DNA from: Verrucomicrobiota bacterium
GTDB taxonomy: Bacteria; Verrucomicrobiota; Verrucomicrobiia; JAWXBN01
Direction of reading: 5' to 3'
Assembly: GCA_034440155.1 (NCBI GenBank)
Contig: JAWXBN010000015.1
Span: 1-32,917, forward strand
DNA length: 32,917 bases
Every line of letters begins with the position of its first letter. Within the stretch, counting starts at the first letter, position 1. The notes under the pieces were generated by a model that did no database searches, was not told the DNA's origin, and saw nothing but the letters and a program-made list of their open reading frames with translations. Shown in pieces: positions 9,127 to 16,923 of the stretch. The translations under genes were made by a program, and so were the position numbers.

Positions 9127-9693
9127 ATGATAACTCTTGATGATGTACTATTAGAAACCGACGATAAAATGCAGAAATGTATGGATAGCGTGGAGCACGA
9201 AATGTCCTCGATCCGCACAGGCAAAGCAAACCCCGGCCTCGTGGAGAATCTCCATGTGGAAGCTTATGAAGGCGTACTGAGCAAATTGCGCGAGGTGGCG
9301 AGTATATCCACACCAGAACCCCGCATGATCCTGATCCAACCGTGGGACTCGAGTATTCTTAAAGCCATCGCCATGGCGATCCAAAAAGCCAATATCGGAT
9401 TGTCAGCAAATATTGACGGAAAAATCATCCGCATTCCGATCCCCGAGCTTTCACAGGAACGCCGCACGGAAATGGTGAAAGTCGTCCGAAAAATGGCGGA
9501 AGACGGGCGCGTAGCTGTCCGTGCCGTGCGCCGCAGCGGGATTGAAGACCTCAAAAAACTCCAAAAAGACGGAAAGATCACAGAGGACAACTTAAAAACC
9601 GCTGAAAAAGAAATCCAAGAATACACCGACAAATATGTAAAACACATTGACGGCCAGCTGGAGAAAAAAGAAGCTGAACTACTCAAGATTTAA
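9127..9693 (+). CDS. frr: ribosome recycling factor
   Basis: RRF, with EF-G, splits post-termination ribosomes. The 188-residue product is normal length and contains the family segments SIRTGKANPGLVENLHVEAY, DSSILKAIAMAIQKANIGL, IRIPIPELSQERR and VRRSGIEDLKKLQKDGKI. In many bacteria frr follows pyrH and tsf; here it follows a glutaredoxin gene instead. A weak AAAAAGG lies eight or so bases before the ATG. A strong hairpin with a T run follows the stop. One GCAAATTGC word (9281-9289) is read as Lys-Leu. Confidence 0.96.
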   Translation: MITLDDVLLETDDKMQKCMDSVEHEMSSIRTGKANPGLVENLHVEAYEGVLSKLREVASISTPEPRMILIQPWDSSILKAIAMAIQKANIGLSANIDGKIIRIPIPELSQERRTEMVKVVRKMAEDGRVAVRAVRRSGIEDLKKLQKDGKITEDNLKTAEKEIQEYTDKYVKHIDGQLEKKEAELLKI

Positions 9694-9707
9694 GGTTGAA
9701 TGTACCA

Positions 9708-9738
9708 GATTCCGCCCATTACGCGGGGCGGGATTTTT
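9708..9738 (+). terminator. intrinsic terminator after frr
   Basis: CCGCCC (9712-9717) pairs with GGGCGG (9726-9731) around an 8-base loop, with further weak pairs extending the stem, and TTTTT follows at 9734-9738. It lies 15 bases after the frr stop. Confidence 0.7.
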
Positions 9739-9770
9739 AAACAAACAAAATGGATAAAGGGAGATAAACC

Positions 9771-10580
9771 ATGTCTGAAGAAACTGATAAACTCAAAACC
9801 TCCTTAAAACTTGTTCAAAAACATGAGGCGTCAAAACCTCAGGTCGCGGCCCCAGCACCTCTTGGATCCTCGCCGCAGAATGCCCCACTACCTCCGACTC
9901 CCCCCTCACTCGGAGTGCCTCCGATTACTCCTTCACAGGATGCATCCGCTGTAAATATCACTGAAGCAAATCCTGAAATGACGAATGTGGCTAAACCTTG
10001 GGCCAAATTAAAATCCTCGGGAGGACTCAATAAAATTCTTTTACCGGTCATTGCTCTTTTAGTCGGGTTAGGCCTAGGAGCCGGAGGAGTCTTTTTCATG
10101 TTATCCTCAAAACATGAGGAGGCTGTAGCTGATTTACAAAAGGAAATCGATAAGGCCAAAAAATCAGCCACGACACTTGTCAGTGAAGAAAAAAAGAAAA
10201 CAACTGAGGCGGAGGCAGCTACAAAAGCCAGCGAGGAAAAAGCCCGGATAATCGAAGAAAAAATCAAGGCTGAGAGTGCTGATTTACTGGCACGTAAGGA
10301 CGTGGAGATCAAGATCGCAAAGACATCAGCCGCCATTGCAGCTAATTCCAAAAGAGAAGCCGAGCAGCTGAAGGCCCAAATGGAGGAAATGGAAAAAACC
10401 ATGGCTGATGCCGTAGCCCTTGCCGTGATTGAACGTAAAGAAAAGGAAAGGCTCCGTTACATCGCTCAGCAATATCAGACGGAAATGAAAAAGTTTAACC
10501 CAAAATTTTCCCCGTCTGCGCCACCCGCATCCCAGTCTGTCCCTACACCGGCTCCCTCTCCAGCCGCCACGACCCAGTAA
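9771..10580 (+). CDS. membrane-anchored coiled-coil protein of unknown function
   Basis: I do not recognise this 269-residue protein. It has a soluble N-terminal section rich in Pro (about residues 25-60, APLPPTPPSLGVPPITP), one membrane span at about 87-112 (ILLPVIALLVGLGLGAGGVF), a long Ala/Lys/Glu-rich helix that should form a coiled coil (about 115-235), and a Pro/Ser-rich tail. There is no signal peptide, so the likely topology is N-in with the coiled coil outside the inner membrane. A good AAGGGAGAT ribosome-binding site precedes the ATG. It follows the frr terminator and so is probably expressed separately. A structural or envelope-spanning role is possible, but nothing in the sequence settles it. 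Confidence 0.75.
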   Translation: MSEETDKLKTSLKLVQKHEASKPQVAAPAPLGSSPQNAPLPPTPPSLGVPPITPSQDASAVNITEANPEMTNVAKPWAKLKSSGGLNKILLPVIALLVGLGLGAGGVFFMLSSKHEEAVADLQKEIDKAKKSATTLVSEEKKKTTEAEAATKASEEKARIIEEKIKAESADLLARKDVEIKIAKTSAAIAANSKREAEQLKAQMEEMEKTMADAVALAVIERKEKERLRYIAQQYQTEMKKFNPKFSPSAPPASQSVPTPAPSPAATTQ

Positions 10581-10741
10581 TGCATAGGTGCTGCAAATTT
10601 TTTCAATCTCGGGAAAATTACCCCGGCAATCAATAGCTCGGGCTGTTCTTAAATCTTTATTCTTTGTTTGAATCAGCGGCGGAGTGCTGTTGTTCTATCG
10701 TGGTGGGAGAATAGCGGTTCCGTTATTCGCTTTTTGGTGGA

Positions 10742-11224
10742 GTGTTGTTTATTGCTGCACTCCTCATACTGCCCGGGCGTAGGCCCCAAGGGGAGCAACT
10801 TGCTGCAGATACTTGTTCCTTTGCCCGGATGTATGTGGGACGGCCTTATTATTGGGGCGGGGAAAATGATACAGGTATCGACTGCTTCGGGCTTCCCCGG
10901 AAATCCCTCATCCTTGCCTGCCTTAAGAGGGGAGTCATTATGCTGAATCCCTCATTGATCCGTGAGGGGATTGATCTCTGGTGGAATGACCAGTCGGCGC
11001 GGAGAATGGGCCATATCACAGGAGATAAAACCACATTCATCGGTGAAGATAAGAATCTTAATATGGTGGATTACACATCGAGAAAACCCGGTGATCTCGC
11101 CGTGACACAGGACGGCATACACATGCTTATGTATCTGGGGAATCAAGAATGGATCCAAGCCGATCCAGGGGCGGGTAAAGTCATTATCAGTCATGTTCCC
11201 TCCGAGAATGCCTGGTTTTCATGA
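10742..11224 (+). CDS. NlpC/P60-like cysteine hydrolase, probably interrupted at the C-terminus
   Basis: The 160-residue product has the NlpC/P60 layout: a hydrophobic lead, YVGRPYYWGGENDTGIDCFG with candidate nucleophile Cys48, a His127 segment in QDGIHMLMYLG, and EWIQADPGAGKV. Such enzymes usually cut peptidoglycan stem peptides. Two features are odd. The normally conserved Ser after the nucleophile (DCSGL) is Phe here. The frame stops at TGA 11222-11224 just after ENAWFS, whereas in relatives I recall the chain continues to an R-W segment. Reading past the TGA in frame gives PIMILRWKITES before a second stop at 11261-11263, which looks like the lost end. The GTG start has no strong ribosome-binding site. 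It may be a decaying gene, a sequencing error or stop-codon readthrough. Confidence 0.6.
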   Translation: MLFIAALLILPGRRPQGEQLAADTCSFARMYVGRPYYWGGENDTGIDCFGLPRKSLILACLKRGVIMLNPSLIREGIDLWWNDQSARRMGHITGDKTTFIGEDKNLNMVDYTSRKPGDLAVTQDGIHMLMYLGNQEWIQADPGAGKVIISHVPSENAWFS

Positions 11225-11497
11225 CCAATCATGATTCTCCGCTGGAAGATTACCGAGTCATGAATAGGGGGGGGCACTCCGGATTTTGATCGTTTCACTA
11301 CCCGAAACAGCTTTGCAATATTAAGGACAATTTGCGGCGGAAGAATCAAAATGGAGCGTTATTTGAAAGTTTGAATAGGCCATAAAATGAATGAGTCGGG
11401 TTTACCCATATATCAGGTTAAATCTGAAATAACTCTGACAGTATTATACTTGAATGATGGGCTAAAATAGTTAAATTTAGTTTAATTTTATAATATT

Positions 11498-12964
11498 TTG
11501 ATTAAAGTTATCGCATTAACATTCTTTGCCTTCGGCATAACACTGCTTTTAGTGCCTTTTGTCAGGATTTGGGCTATACGCAGGCGTTTGGTAGATCGCC
11601 CGGATCGGGGCAGGAAAACCCATCGCAAACCAGTGCCGAGGGTGGGAGGATTGGCTATATTCATGAGTTTTCTCGTGATTCTTTTGGGCATGAGTTATTT
11701 GAGGAATAACCATTTGGATATCGAGGTGCTGAGTCTGGCGTTGTCTTCATCCCTCATGTTTGTAGTCGGGTTTTGGGATGATATTCGACCGCTGGGTGCA
11801 AAGGTGAAATTGGTTTTGCAGATTTTGGTGTCTGTCGTGGCCTTTTTATTGGGGATACGCATCGAGATGCTTTTCGGGCATTCGATTGGCTTTTTGAGTT
11901 TGCCGCTGACGATTATTTGGCTTGTTTCGACAGTGAATATTATCAACCTCATTGACGGGATTGACGGGTTGGCCGCCGGCGTCTGTATTTTCTTGATGAT
12001 CACCCTCGGGATATTGGCTTCGAATACCGAGCCCTTGACATTGATTTGTTTCGGAATGGTCGGAGTGCTTGGGGGATTCCTGTTTTATAATTTTCCGCCA
12101 GCCCGGATTTTTCTCGGGGATGGGGGTGCTTATTTCCTGGGATTCTTGATTGGTTCGATCGCCTTGGTGAATTCCCGAAAAGGCGAGGTGGCCTTGGCCC
12201 TGATTGCCCCGTTCCTCGCCTTAGGCCTCCCGGTATTAGATACGGCACTTGCGATTATCCGGAGGGGAATGCGCGGGTTGCCCCTTTTCTTTGGTGACCG
12301 TGAACACATCCACCACCGTTTGGTAGATATAGGTTTTTCGACGAGGCGCGTGATTTTAATCCTGTATTCAGCCTGCGGCCTTTTGAGTTTTTCGGCTATG
12401 CTAGTCTTTTGGACTCAGGGACGTTTACTTCCCCTATTTATCGGGATTTCCCTCCTGAGTATCCTCGTACTCGTCCGGCAGCTCGGTTATATCAAAAGTT
12501 ATGCTAGTCTCGGTGCCCAGATCATCCGCAGCCTCGGCCGGCGACGTGAATCGAAAGCAGCTCAGGAACAGATGATGTTCTGGCGGCAAAAATCTATCGT
12601 GGCGGGTTCCTCATTCGATCCGTGGAAACATTTTGAGATTGTCTTGGCCCGTTTGGAGGTGGAGAAATTTGAGTTCCACTCGTTCGATCCCGAGATGAGT
12701 GAAAATTATCGGTGGGATGAATTAGTCCCCCACGCTCTTGAAGAGGAATTGATTAATAAAGGCCAGATTTATACTTGTGTGAAGGCCATTAAAATTAATG
12801 CCGCCGTGATCGGGGAGATTTACATGTCTAAACACGTGGATAAGGATGATATTGCCCATTTTGAACGGATAACCGGTTTTGTGGCGGAGAGTCTGAAAGA
12901 CTATTTTGCCGATAAAAGGAATCATTTTAAATCTTCTGCCATAAAAGTTCACCGCAACCATTGA
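11498..12964 (+). CDS. WecA/MraY-family undecaprenyl-phosphate sugar-phosphate transferase with C-terminal extension
   Basis: This family moves a sugar-1-phosphate from a UDP-sugar to undecaprenyl phosphate at the inner membrane, starting O-antigen, teichoic or exopolysaccharide chains. The first 335 or so residues are strongly hydrophobic and carry the family marks: RGRKTHRKPVPRVGG, an Asp-Asp in GFWDDIRPLGAKVKL, INLIDGIDGLAAG, FLGDGGAYFLGF and the HIHHRLVD histidine cluster typical of WecA/TagO rather than MraY. The last 145 residues are a soluble domain I cannot name, with FEFHSFDPEMSENYRWDEL and alternating strands and helices. The start is a TTG with no close ATG alternative. A TATAAT at 11489-11494 sits almost on the start codon. 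No glycosyltransferase operon surrounds it. Confidence 0.88.
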   Translation: MIKVIALTFFAFGITLLLVPFVRIWAIRRRLVDRPDRGRKTHRKPVPRVGGLAIFMSFLVILLGMSYLRNNHLDIEVLSLALSSSLMFVVGFWDDIRPLGAKVKLVLQILVSVVAFLLGIRIEMLFGHSIGFLSLPLTIIWLVSTVNIINLIDGIDGLAAGVCIFLMITLGILASNTEPLTLICFGMVGVLGGFLFYNFPPARIFLGDGGAYFLGFLIGSIALVNSRKGEVALALIAPFLALGLPVLDTALAIIRRGMRGLPLFFGDREHIHHRLVDIGFSTRRVILILYSACGLLSFSAMLVFWTQGRLLPLFIGISLLSILVLVRQLGYIKSYASLGAQIIRSLGRRRESKAAQEQMMFWRQKSIVAGSSFDPWKHFEIVLARLEVEKFEFHSFDPEMSENYRWDELVPHALEEELINKGQIYTCVKAIKINAAVIGEIYMSKHVDKDDIAHFERITGFVAESLKDYFADKRNHFKSSAIKVHRNH

Positions 12965-12980
12965 AAAGCGTTCCGCTTTT
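12964..12980 (+). terminator. weak hairpin after the WecA-like gene
   Basis: AAAAGC (12964-12969) pairs with GCTTTT (12975-12980) around a 5-base loop, overlapping the stop codon. The stem is only 6 bp and is not followed by a clean T run. It overlaps the thiH promoter candidate. Confidence 0.3.
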
Positions 12981-12988
12981 GCTAATTT
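12980..12988 (+). promoter_or_regulatory. extended -10 promoter candidate next to thiH start
   Basis: TGCTAATTT reads as an extended -10 whose end lies 9 bases before the thiH ATG. The surrounding block closely matches the one before the glutaredoxin gene, including TTTTGCTAAT and CGTATG at the start codon. The 33-base gap upstream of thiH leaves no room for a TPP riboswitch. Confidence 0.35.
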
Positions 12989-12997
12989 TAAGTCCGT

Positions 12998-14149
12998 ATG
13001 TCATTTGTGGAAGTTTTTAACCGTTTGGATCGTGAGAAAAGTCCCGCTGTCAGGAGATTTGAGCAACTCATTTCCCCCTCTTCCGGGATTTCTCTCGAGC
13101 AACTTGCTCACGAGGCCCATCAAACATCATTAAAATATTTCGGGCGTACGATTCGCCTTTTTGCGCCGTTGTATGTCAGTAATGAATGTATTAATAATTG
13201 TGCTTACTGCGGGTTTTCCCGTGATAACCCCATCCTCAGGGTCACATTGGACGTGGAGGATGTAGCGACAGAAGCCCGTCATCTCGTTGCGGAAGGCTTC
13301 CGCAATTTGCTCATCGTTTCCGGCGAACACCCGAAATTTGTCTCTTCTGGTTATCTCCGTGAGGTGATCCTGCGGCTCCGGGATTTTGTCCCAGCCCTAT
13401 CGATCGAGGTCGGGCCTATGGAAACGGATGAATATATTCCGCTGGTTGAAGCTGGCGCCGAAGGACTCATCGTTTATCAGGAGACCTATGACCGCGATGT
13501 TTACGGGGTCGTCCACACAGCCGGGCCAAAAAAAGATTTTGACTGGAGACTCGAAACACCGGAGCGCGGGTTTGCCGCGGGATTTCGCCGGATCGGTATC
13601 GGAGCCTTGTTAGGACTCTCTGATTGGAGGAGGGAAGCCATCTCATTGGCCGCACACTGTGATTATCTCCTGAAACATTGTTGGAAATCCCAAATAACCG
13701 TTTCTTTCCCCCGCTTGCGTCCGGCAGCGGGCAGTTACGATCCAAAATTCCCTGTCACAGATATCGAGTTTGTCCGGTTGATCTGTGCCATGAGGATTAC
13801 TTTCCCGCAGGTGGGTATCGTCCTTTCGACGCGTGAACCCGCCCCATTACGCGACGGTCTTGTCCCGTTGGGCATTACGATGATGAGTGCGGGGGCAAAA
13901 ACCGAACCCGGCGGTTACACGGGTGCTGGCAAACAAAATGTCCATCTGACTGTCGCGGGTAAACCTCAGGATTCCAGTTGTTATGAATCCGTCGAGACGA
14001 TTCGGTCCGAAGGCGAATATTTGACGGATGCTGAGGAACAATTCCAAATATCCGATACCCGTTCCGCCGCTCAGATGGCCGCTATGCTCCACAAGATGGG
14101 GTATGAAACGGTATGGAAAGACTGGGACCGTGTGATCATGGGAGTGTAG
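12998..14149 (+). CDS. thiH: ThiH, radical SAM tyrosine lyase (2-iminoacetate synthase)
   Basis: ThiH cleaves tyrosine to dehydroglycine (2-iminoacetate) and p-cresol to feed thiazole synthesis for thiamine. The 383-residue length is normal. The 4Fe-4S cluster motif CX3CX2C is visible as Cys64, Cys68 and Cys71 in NECINNCAYCGFSRDN. Downstream blocks include LLIVSGEHPKF, SIEVGPMETDEY, GLIVYQETYDRDVY and SAGAKTEPGGY, all fitting ThiH rather than biotin synthase or the F420 enzymes. thiS follows after 25 bases. thiG, the thiazole synthase that normally accompanies them, is not in the window. One motif copy (13302-13310) is read as Asn-Leu. Confidence 0.93.
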   Translation: MSFVEVFNRLDREKSPAVRRFEQLISPSSGISLEQLAHEAHQTSLKYFGRTIRLFAPLYVSNECINNCAYCGFSRDNPILRVTLDVEDVATEARHLVAEGFRNLLIVSGEHPKFVSSGYLREVILRLRDFVPALSIEVGPMETDEYIPLVEAGAEGLIVYQETYDRDVYGVVHTAGPKKDFDWRLETPERGFAAGFRRIGIGALLGLSDWRREAISLAAHCDYLLKHCWKSQITVSFPRLRPAAGSYDPKFPVTDIEFVRLICAMRITFPQVGIVLSTREPAPLRDGLVPLGITMMSAGAKTEPGGYTGAGKQNVHLTVAGKPQDSSCYESVETIRSEGEYLTDAEEQFQISDTRSAAQMAAMLHKMGYETVWKDWDRVIMGV

Positions 14150-14174
14150 TCGCCCGGAGGGGTGGATCTGTATT

Positions 14175-14384
14175 ATGGAGCAAATTGTTTTTAAGGCCAA
14201 TGGGCAAGAGATGACAGTCGATAGTGAATTAACCATCGACGGCTTTTTGTCCTTAAAGGAAATCGAGCCTCGCACTGTCGCTGTGGAGATTAATGGCGAA
14301 GCCCTCTTCCGTTCTGAGTGGTCCACACGCAAATTGCACCAGGCAGATAACCTCGAGGTCATCCGGGTCGTCGCCGGGGGATAG
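14175..14384 (+). CDS. thiS: ThiS, sulfur carrier protein for thiamine thiazole synthesis
   Basis: ThiS is a small ubiquitin-fold protein whose C-terminal glycine is made into a thiocarboxylate and donates sulfur to the thiazole ring. The 69-residue product ends in VVAGG, the required Gly-Gly, and includes the family segments VAVEINGEALFRSEW and DNLEVIRVVAGG. It follows thiH in the order thiH-thiS. A motif copy lies inside (14329-14337, read as Lys-Leu), another just after it (14422-14430), and a one-mismatch copy spans its first codons (14180-14188). Confidence 0.93.
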   Translation: MEQIVFKANGQEMTVDSELTIDGFLSLKEIEPRTVAVEINGEALFRSEWSTRKLHQADNLEVIRVVAGG

Positions 14385-14450
14385 TCCACTAGTGTCATCC
14401 ACGCCTCCAGACAAGAAGTGAGCAAATTGCTGCGTTGAAGGGCACCCCCA

Positions 14451-14472
14451 CCCATCATTTGCTGATGATGGG
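14451..14472. terminator. terminator-like hairpin between convergent thiS and the PhyH gene
   Basis: CCCATCAT (14451-14458) pairs with ATGATGGG (14465-14472) around TTGCTG. Bidirectional use is plausible because both flanking genes end here. There is no long T run on the plus strand. Confidence 0.5.
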
Positions 14473-14485
14473 GGTTGCTTTGAGA

Positions 14486-15238
14486 TTAAGGATTATATTT
14501 TGATACGCCGCAGATGACGGGGGACATGCCGCCTGCGTAAAAAGCATCGGGGGGGTGTTGGTTGATCGGGGTTCCTTTGTCGAGAGCATCTGCATCACAG
14601 TATTCGAGGAAGAAGGCACGGCGATCGTTGTTTGTTTGATTCTGGAGTGAACGGTGTAGGGTGTAGCCTGTAAAGGCGATGGCTTCACCTGCCTTTAAAT
14701 TTGCGGGAGTGCCATTGCCTTCGACATCCACCTCGATGTGCCAGGAATCCTCCGATTTTTTAATGTGCGGGATCAGCCCTTTTTTATGGCTGCCGGGCAC
14801 GACCCAGACGCAACCATTGTCCGGGGTGACATCATCAAGGGCGAACCAGACGGTGATATTTGTGCCGGGTTCTAATCCGCCATAACCATTATCTTGGTGC
14901 CAGGGAAATGTATTTCTCGCTTTATCAGCAGTGTCAGGGGCTTTGACTACGAACTGATCGAACCAACAACGCAAGTTCGGCCCGATTAATTTTTTCATCG
15001 CTTCGATCTGATTTCCCTCGGTCGCAAAATCCATGATGAGGGGATGTTTCCCTCGTAGCTGAGTGTAAAAAAAGGTTCCTTTATCCTCAGGCCGTTTCGG
15101 GAGTGTGGGGATCAATGCGCGGAATTTTTCGAGTGTTTCATCACTCATGACTTTGCCGAGCATGAGATAGCCGTTTTCTTTATAGAACTCGACATCCTGG
15201 TCGGAGATGGAAAATGTGGACAGTTGTGGTGTGGTCAT
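14486..15238 (-). CDS. phytanoyl-CoA dioxygenase (PhyH) family protein
   Basis: PhyH-family enzymes are Fe(II)/2-oxoglutarate-dependent oxygenases with very varied small-molecule substrates. The 250-residue protein has the facial triad: His114 and Asp116 in FPWHQDNGYG and His195 in GYTLHRSLQN, with Arg206/207 placed to hold 2-oxoglutarate. EPGTNITVWFALDDVTPDNG and VWVVPGSHKKG are typical family segments. Its start is 36 bases from the oppositely oriented AraC regulator, so the regulator very likely controls it. Genes of this type are often paired with AraC regulators in PVC bacteria, to my knowledge. The substrate is unknown. Confidence 0.88.
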   Translation of the reverse strand: MTTPQLSTFSISDQDVEFYKENGYLMLGKVMSDETLEKFRALIPTLPKRPEDKGTFFYTQLRGKHPLIMDFATEGNQIEAMKKLIGPNLRCWFDQFVVKAPDTADKARNTFPWHQDNGYGGLEPGTNITVWFALDDVTPDNGCVWVVPGSHKKGLIPHIKKSEDSWHIEVDVEGNGTPANLKAGEAIAFTGYTLHRSLQNQTNNDRRAFFLEYCDADALDKGTPINQHPPDAFYAGGMSPVICGVSKYNP

Positions 15239-15274
15239 ATAATTTCAACCTAGCAGATCTCTTTTGTCTTTAGA

Positions 15275-16132
15275 ATGGATGTTTATCTCAAATATATGGA
15301 CTTTTATTACAATTCAATAGCCGCTCTCCCCCGCCTCTTCCAATCTCCTTTCCGGGTCAAGGAACTCTATTACCACCCGCGCAAAACGCAATTTGCGCGG
15401 ATGCGCTTTGAGACTTTTAATGTATCATTCATTTTTAGGGGTACGGGCCAATATAAACTCGGGCCACATTCCTGCCGGGTGACGGCTCCTTTTGTCGTTA
15501 CCCAATGGCCCGGCCCTTTGCATGAGTATGGGGCGGATGGGGATTGGGAAGAGTTCGCCTACGCTTGCACCCCCTCGGTGATGGCTGTGCTTGAAAAATC
15601 GGGTCTTATCGATCCCGCTCACCCTTTTTGGCCGATGCAAAATAGCCTCTTTATCCGGCAGCAGTCCGACCATATTCATGAACTCATGAAGCGGGGGCAC
15701 CAACCGGGTGTCGCAGACGAAATCGATCGCCTGTGTGAATTCATCCTTTTTAAAAGCCGGGTGGGAATTAGGACGGATAAAAAGGAGGACGCAGGTGCCA
15801 AAAAAATCAAGGTGATCCGTGAATATCTCGCTGGGAATTACCACCGGACGATTAACCTGAAAACCGTCTGCCGCGAGCACGGGATATCCGCAATCAGCCT
15901 CCACCGTTATTGGAAAAAGTATCTGGGAGGCTCTCCCGGTGATTACATGGGGCATTTGCGGCTGCAGGAGGCTGCCCGCCTTTTAGCCATGTCGGGCCTG
16001 ACCATCGGAGAAATCGCCCGGCAGGTGGGATTTGAAGATCCACTCTACTTTTCCCGCCGCTTCCGGAAAACCTACGGGCTCTCCGCCCGTGATTTCCGGA
16101 AGAGGAATGCATCCATACCTGAACAGTCTTGA
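15275..16132 (+). CDS. AraC family transcriptional regulator
   Basis: The 285-residue protein has an N-terminal cupin-like sensing region (about 1-150, with FIFRGTGQYKLGPHSCRV and TQWPGPLHEYG) and a C-terminal double helix-turn-helix (about 180-278). The second recognition block is clear: MSGLTIGEIARQVGFEDPLY followed by FSRRFRKTYGLSARDFRKR. It is divergent from the PhyH gene, with 36 bases between start codons that must hold both promoters and the operator. ATG 15296 is an alternative start. An antisense copy of the 9-mer (15388-15396) is read here as Gln-Phe-Ala. Confidence 0.9.
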   Translation: MDVYLKYMDFYYNSIAALPRLFQSPFRVKELYYHPRKTQFARMRFETFNVSFIFRGTGQYKLGPHSCRVTAPFVVTQWPGPLHEYGADGDWEEFAYACTPSVMAVLEKSGLIDPAHPFWPMQNSLFIRQQSDHIHELMKRGHQPGVADEIDRLCEFILFKSRVGIRTDKKEDAGAKKIKVIREYLAGNYHRTINLKTVCREHGISAISLHRYWKKYLGGSPGDYMGHLRLQEAARLLAMSGLTIGEIARQVGFEDPLYFSRRFRKTYGLSARDFRKRNASIPEQS

Positions 16133-16200
16133 TGGATATCTGGTTCGTCAGGATTTCCCCTTGCCATCTCGGTCGGTTAATCCTAAAACTCGGTATCATA

Positions 16201-16923
16201 ATGATTAAAACTTCAAATAATCAATCCAAAGTAGAATCCTCTCCTCATAAAGAATTTAATCACAGTACCGCTCAGCATTATGAGCTTTCATCAAATAATC
16301 AGTGGTCGGATTTAAACTTCGAGAAAGTTTATTCCCTTGTTGATACCCCTGAAAAGGCGACAGCACACCAGCTAAAAATGGATAACGAATTTTTCACGAC
16401 CGAAGATTTTACCAAGAGCGTCGTCGAACACCGCGAAGGTAAAATATGCCTGGAAATAGGCCCCGGACCATCAGGAGGATGGGTCTCACATGCCAAAAAC
16501 GCGGGACAACGCATCTTGATTGAACCGTTGGGACTTGCCTATAGAAATTACCAAATCCGCAAATTCGGCAAAACCCTGATCGGTGACGATGTGCAGATAC
16601 TCATCACACCCGCTGAGGATTTAATCAAGGATTATGTTGGAGCTATTGATGGTGCCATCATGTGCCGCAACGCCCTTGACCATTGCAGTGACCCTCTAAA
16701 GATTCTCGAAAACATCGGATTATACGCAGCTCCAGGTTGCTTTTTATTCCTCTGGACCGATCTATGGCATCACCATGATGTGGATGATGGGCATTGCAAC
16801 ATCACTCAAGATTTAGAGGCATTCAAAGAATCGATCCAGAAGATGGACTTTGAGATTATTCACGAATTTTCAGATAGGAACAGGGAAACACTCAATATCG
16901 GCTTAAACGCAATCAAACATTAA
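16201..16923 (+). CDS. class I SAM-dependent methyltransferase-like protein
   Basis: The product has a Rossmann-type SAM-binding motif I (ICLEIGPGPSGGWV), an acidic strand end (ILIEPLG), a motif IV-like stretch (IDGAIMCRNALDHCSDPLKI) and a later strand (GCFLFLWTDLWHHHDV). The frame is open from 16129, overlapping the AraC gene by four bases, but ATG 16201 gives a 240-residue protein with a conventional polar N-terminus. The acceptor cannot be told. The first 100 or so codons are visibly richer in A and T than the neighbours, so recent acquisition is possible. The hydrophilic lead (about 70 residues before motif I) is unassigned. Confidence 0.7.
   Translation: MIKTSNNQSKVESSPHKEFNHSTAQHYELSSNNQWSDLNFEKVYSLVDTPEKATAHQLKMDNEFFTTEDFTKSVVEHREGKICLEIGPGPSGGWVSHAKNAGQRILIEPLGLAYRNYQIRKFGKTLIGDDVQILITPAEDLIKDYVGAIDGAIMCRNALDHCSDPLKILENIGLYAAPGCFLFLWTDLWHHHDVDDGHCNITQDLEAFKESIQKMDFEIIHEFSDRNRETLNIGLNAIKH

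Noticed and set aside
9264-10402. Minus-strand frames opposite frr and the coiled-coil gene (140 and 187 codons)
   Set aside because: Ser/Ala/Phe-rich antisense frames over well-supported genes on the plus strand.
10668-10946. 92-codon plus-strand frame overlapping the NlpC/P60-like gene
   Set aside because: Its sequence has no family features, while the overlapping frame carries the NlpC/P60 motifs.
12965-12997. TPP riboswitch upstream of thiH
   Set aside because: The gap to the preceding gene is only 33 bases, too short for the aptamer, and none of its conserved blocks is visible.
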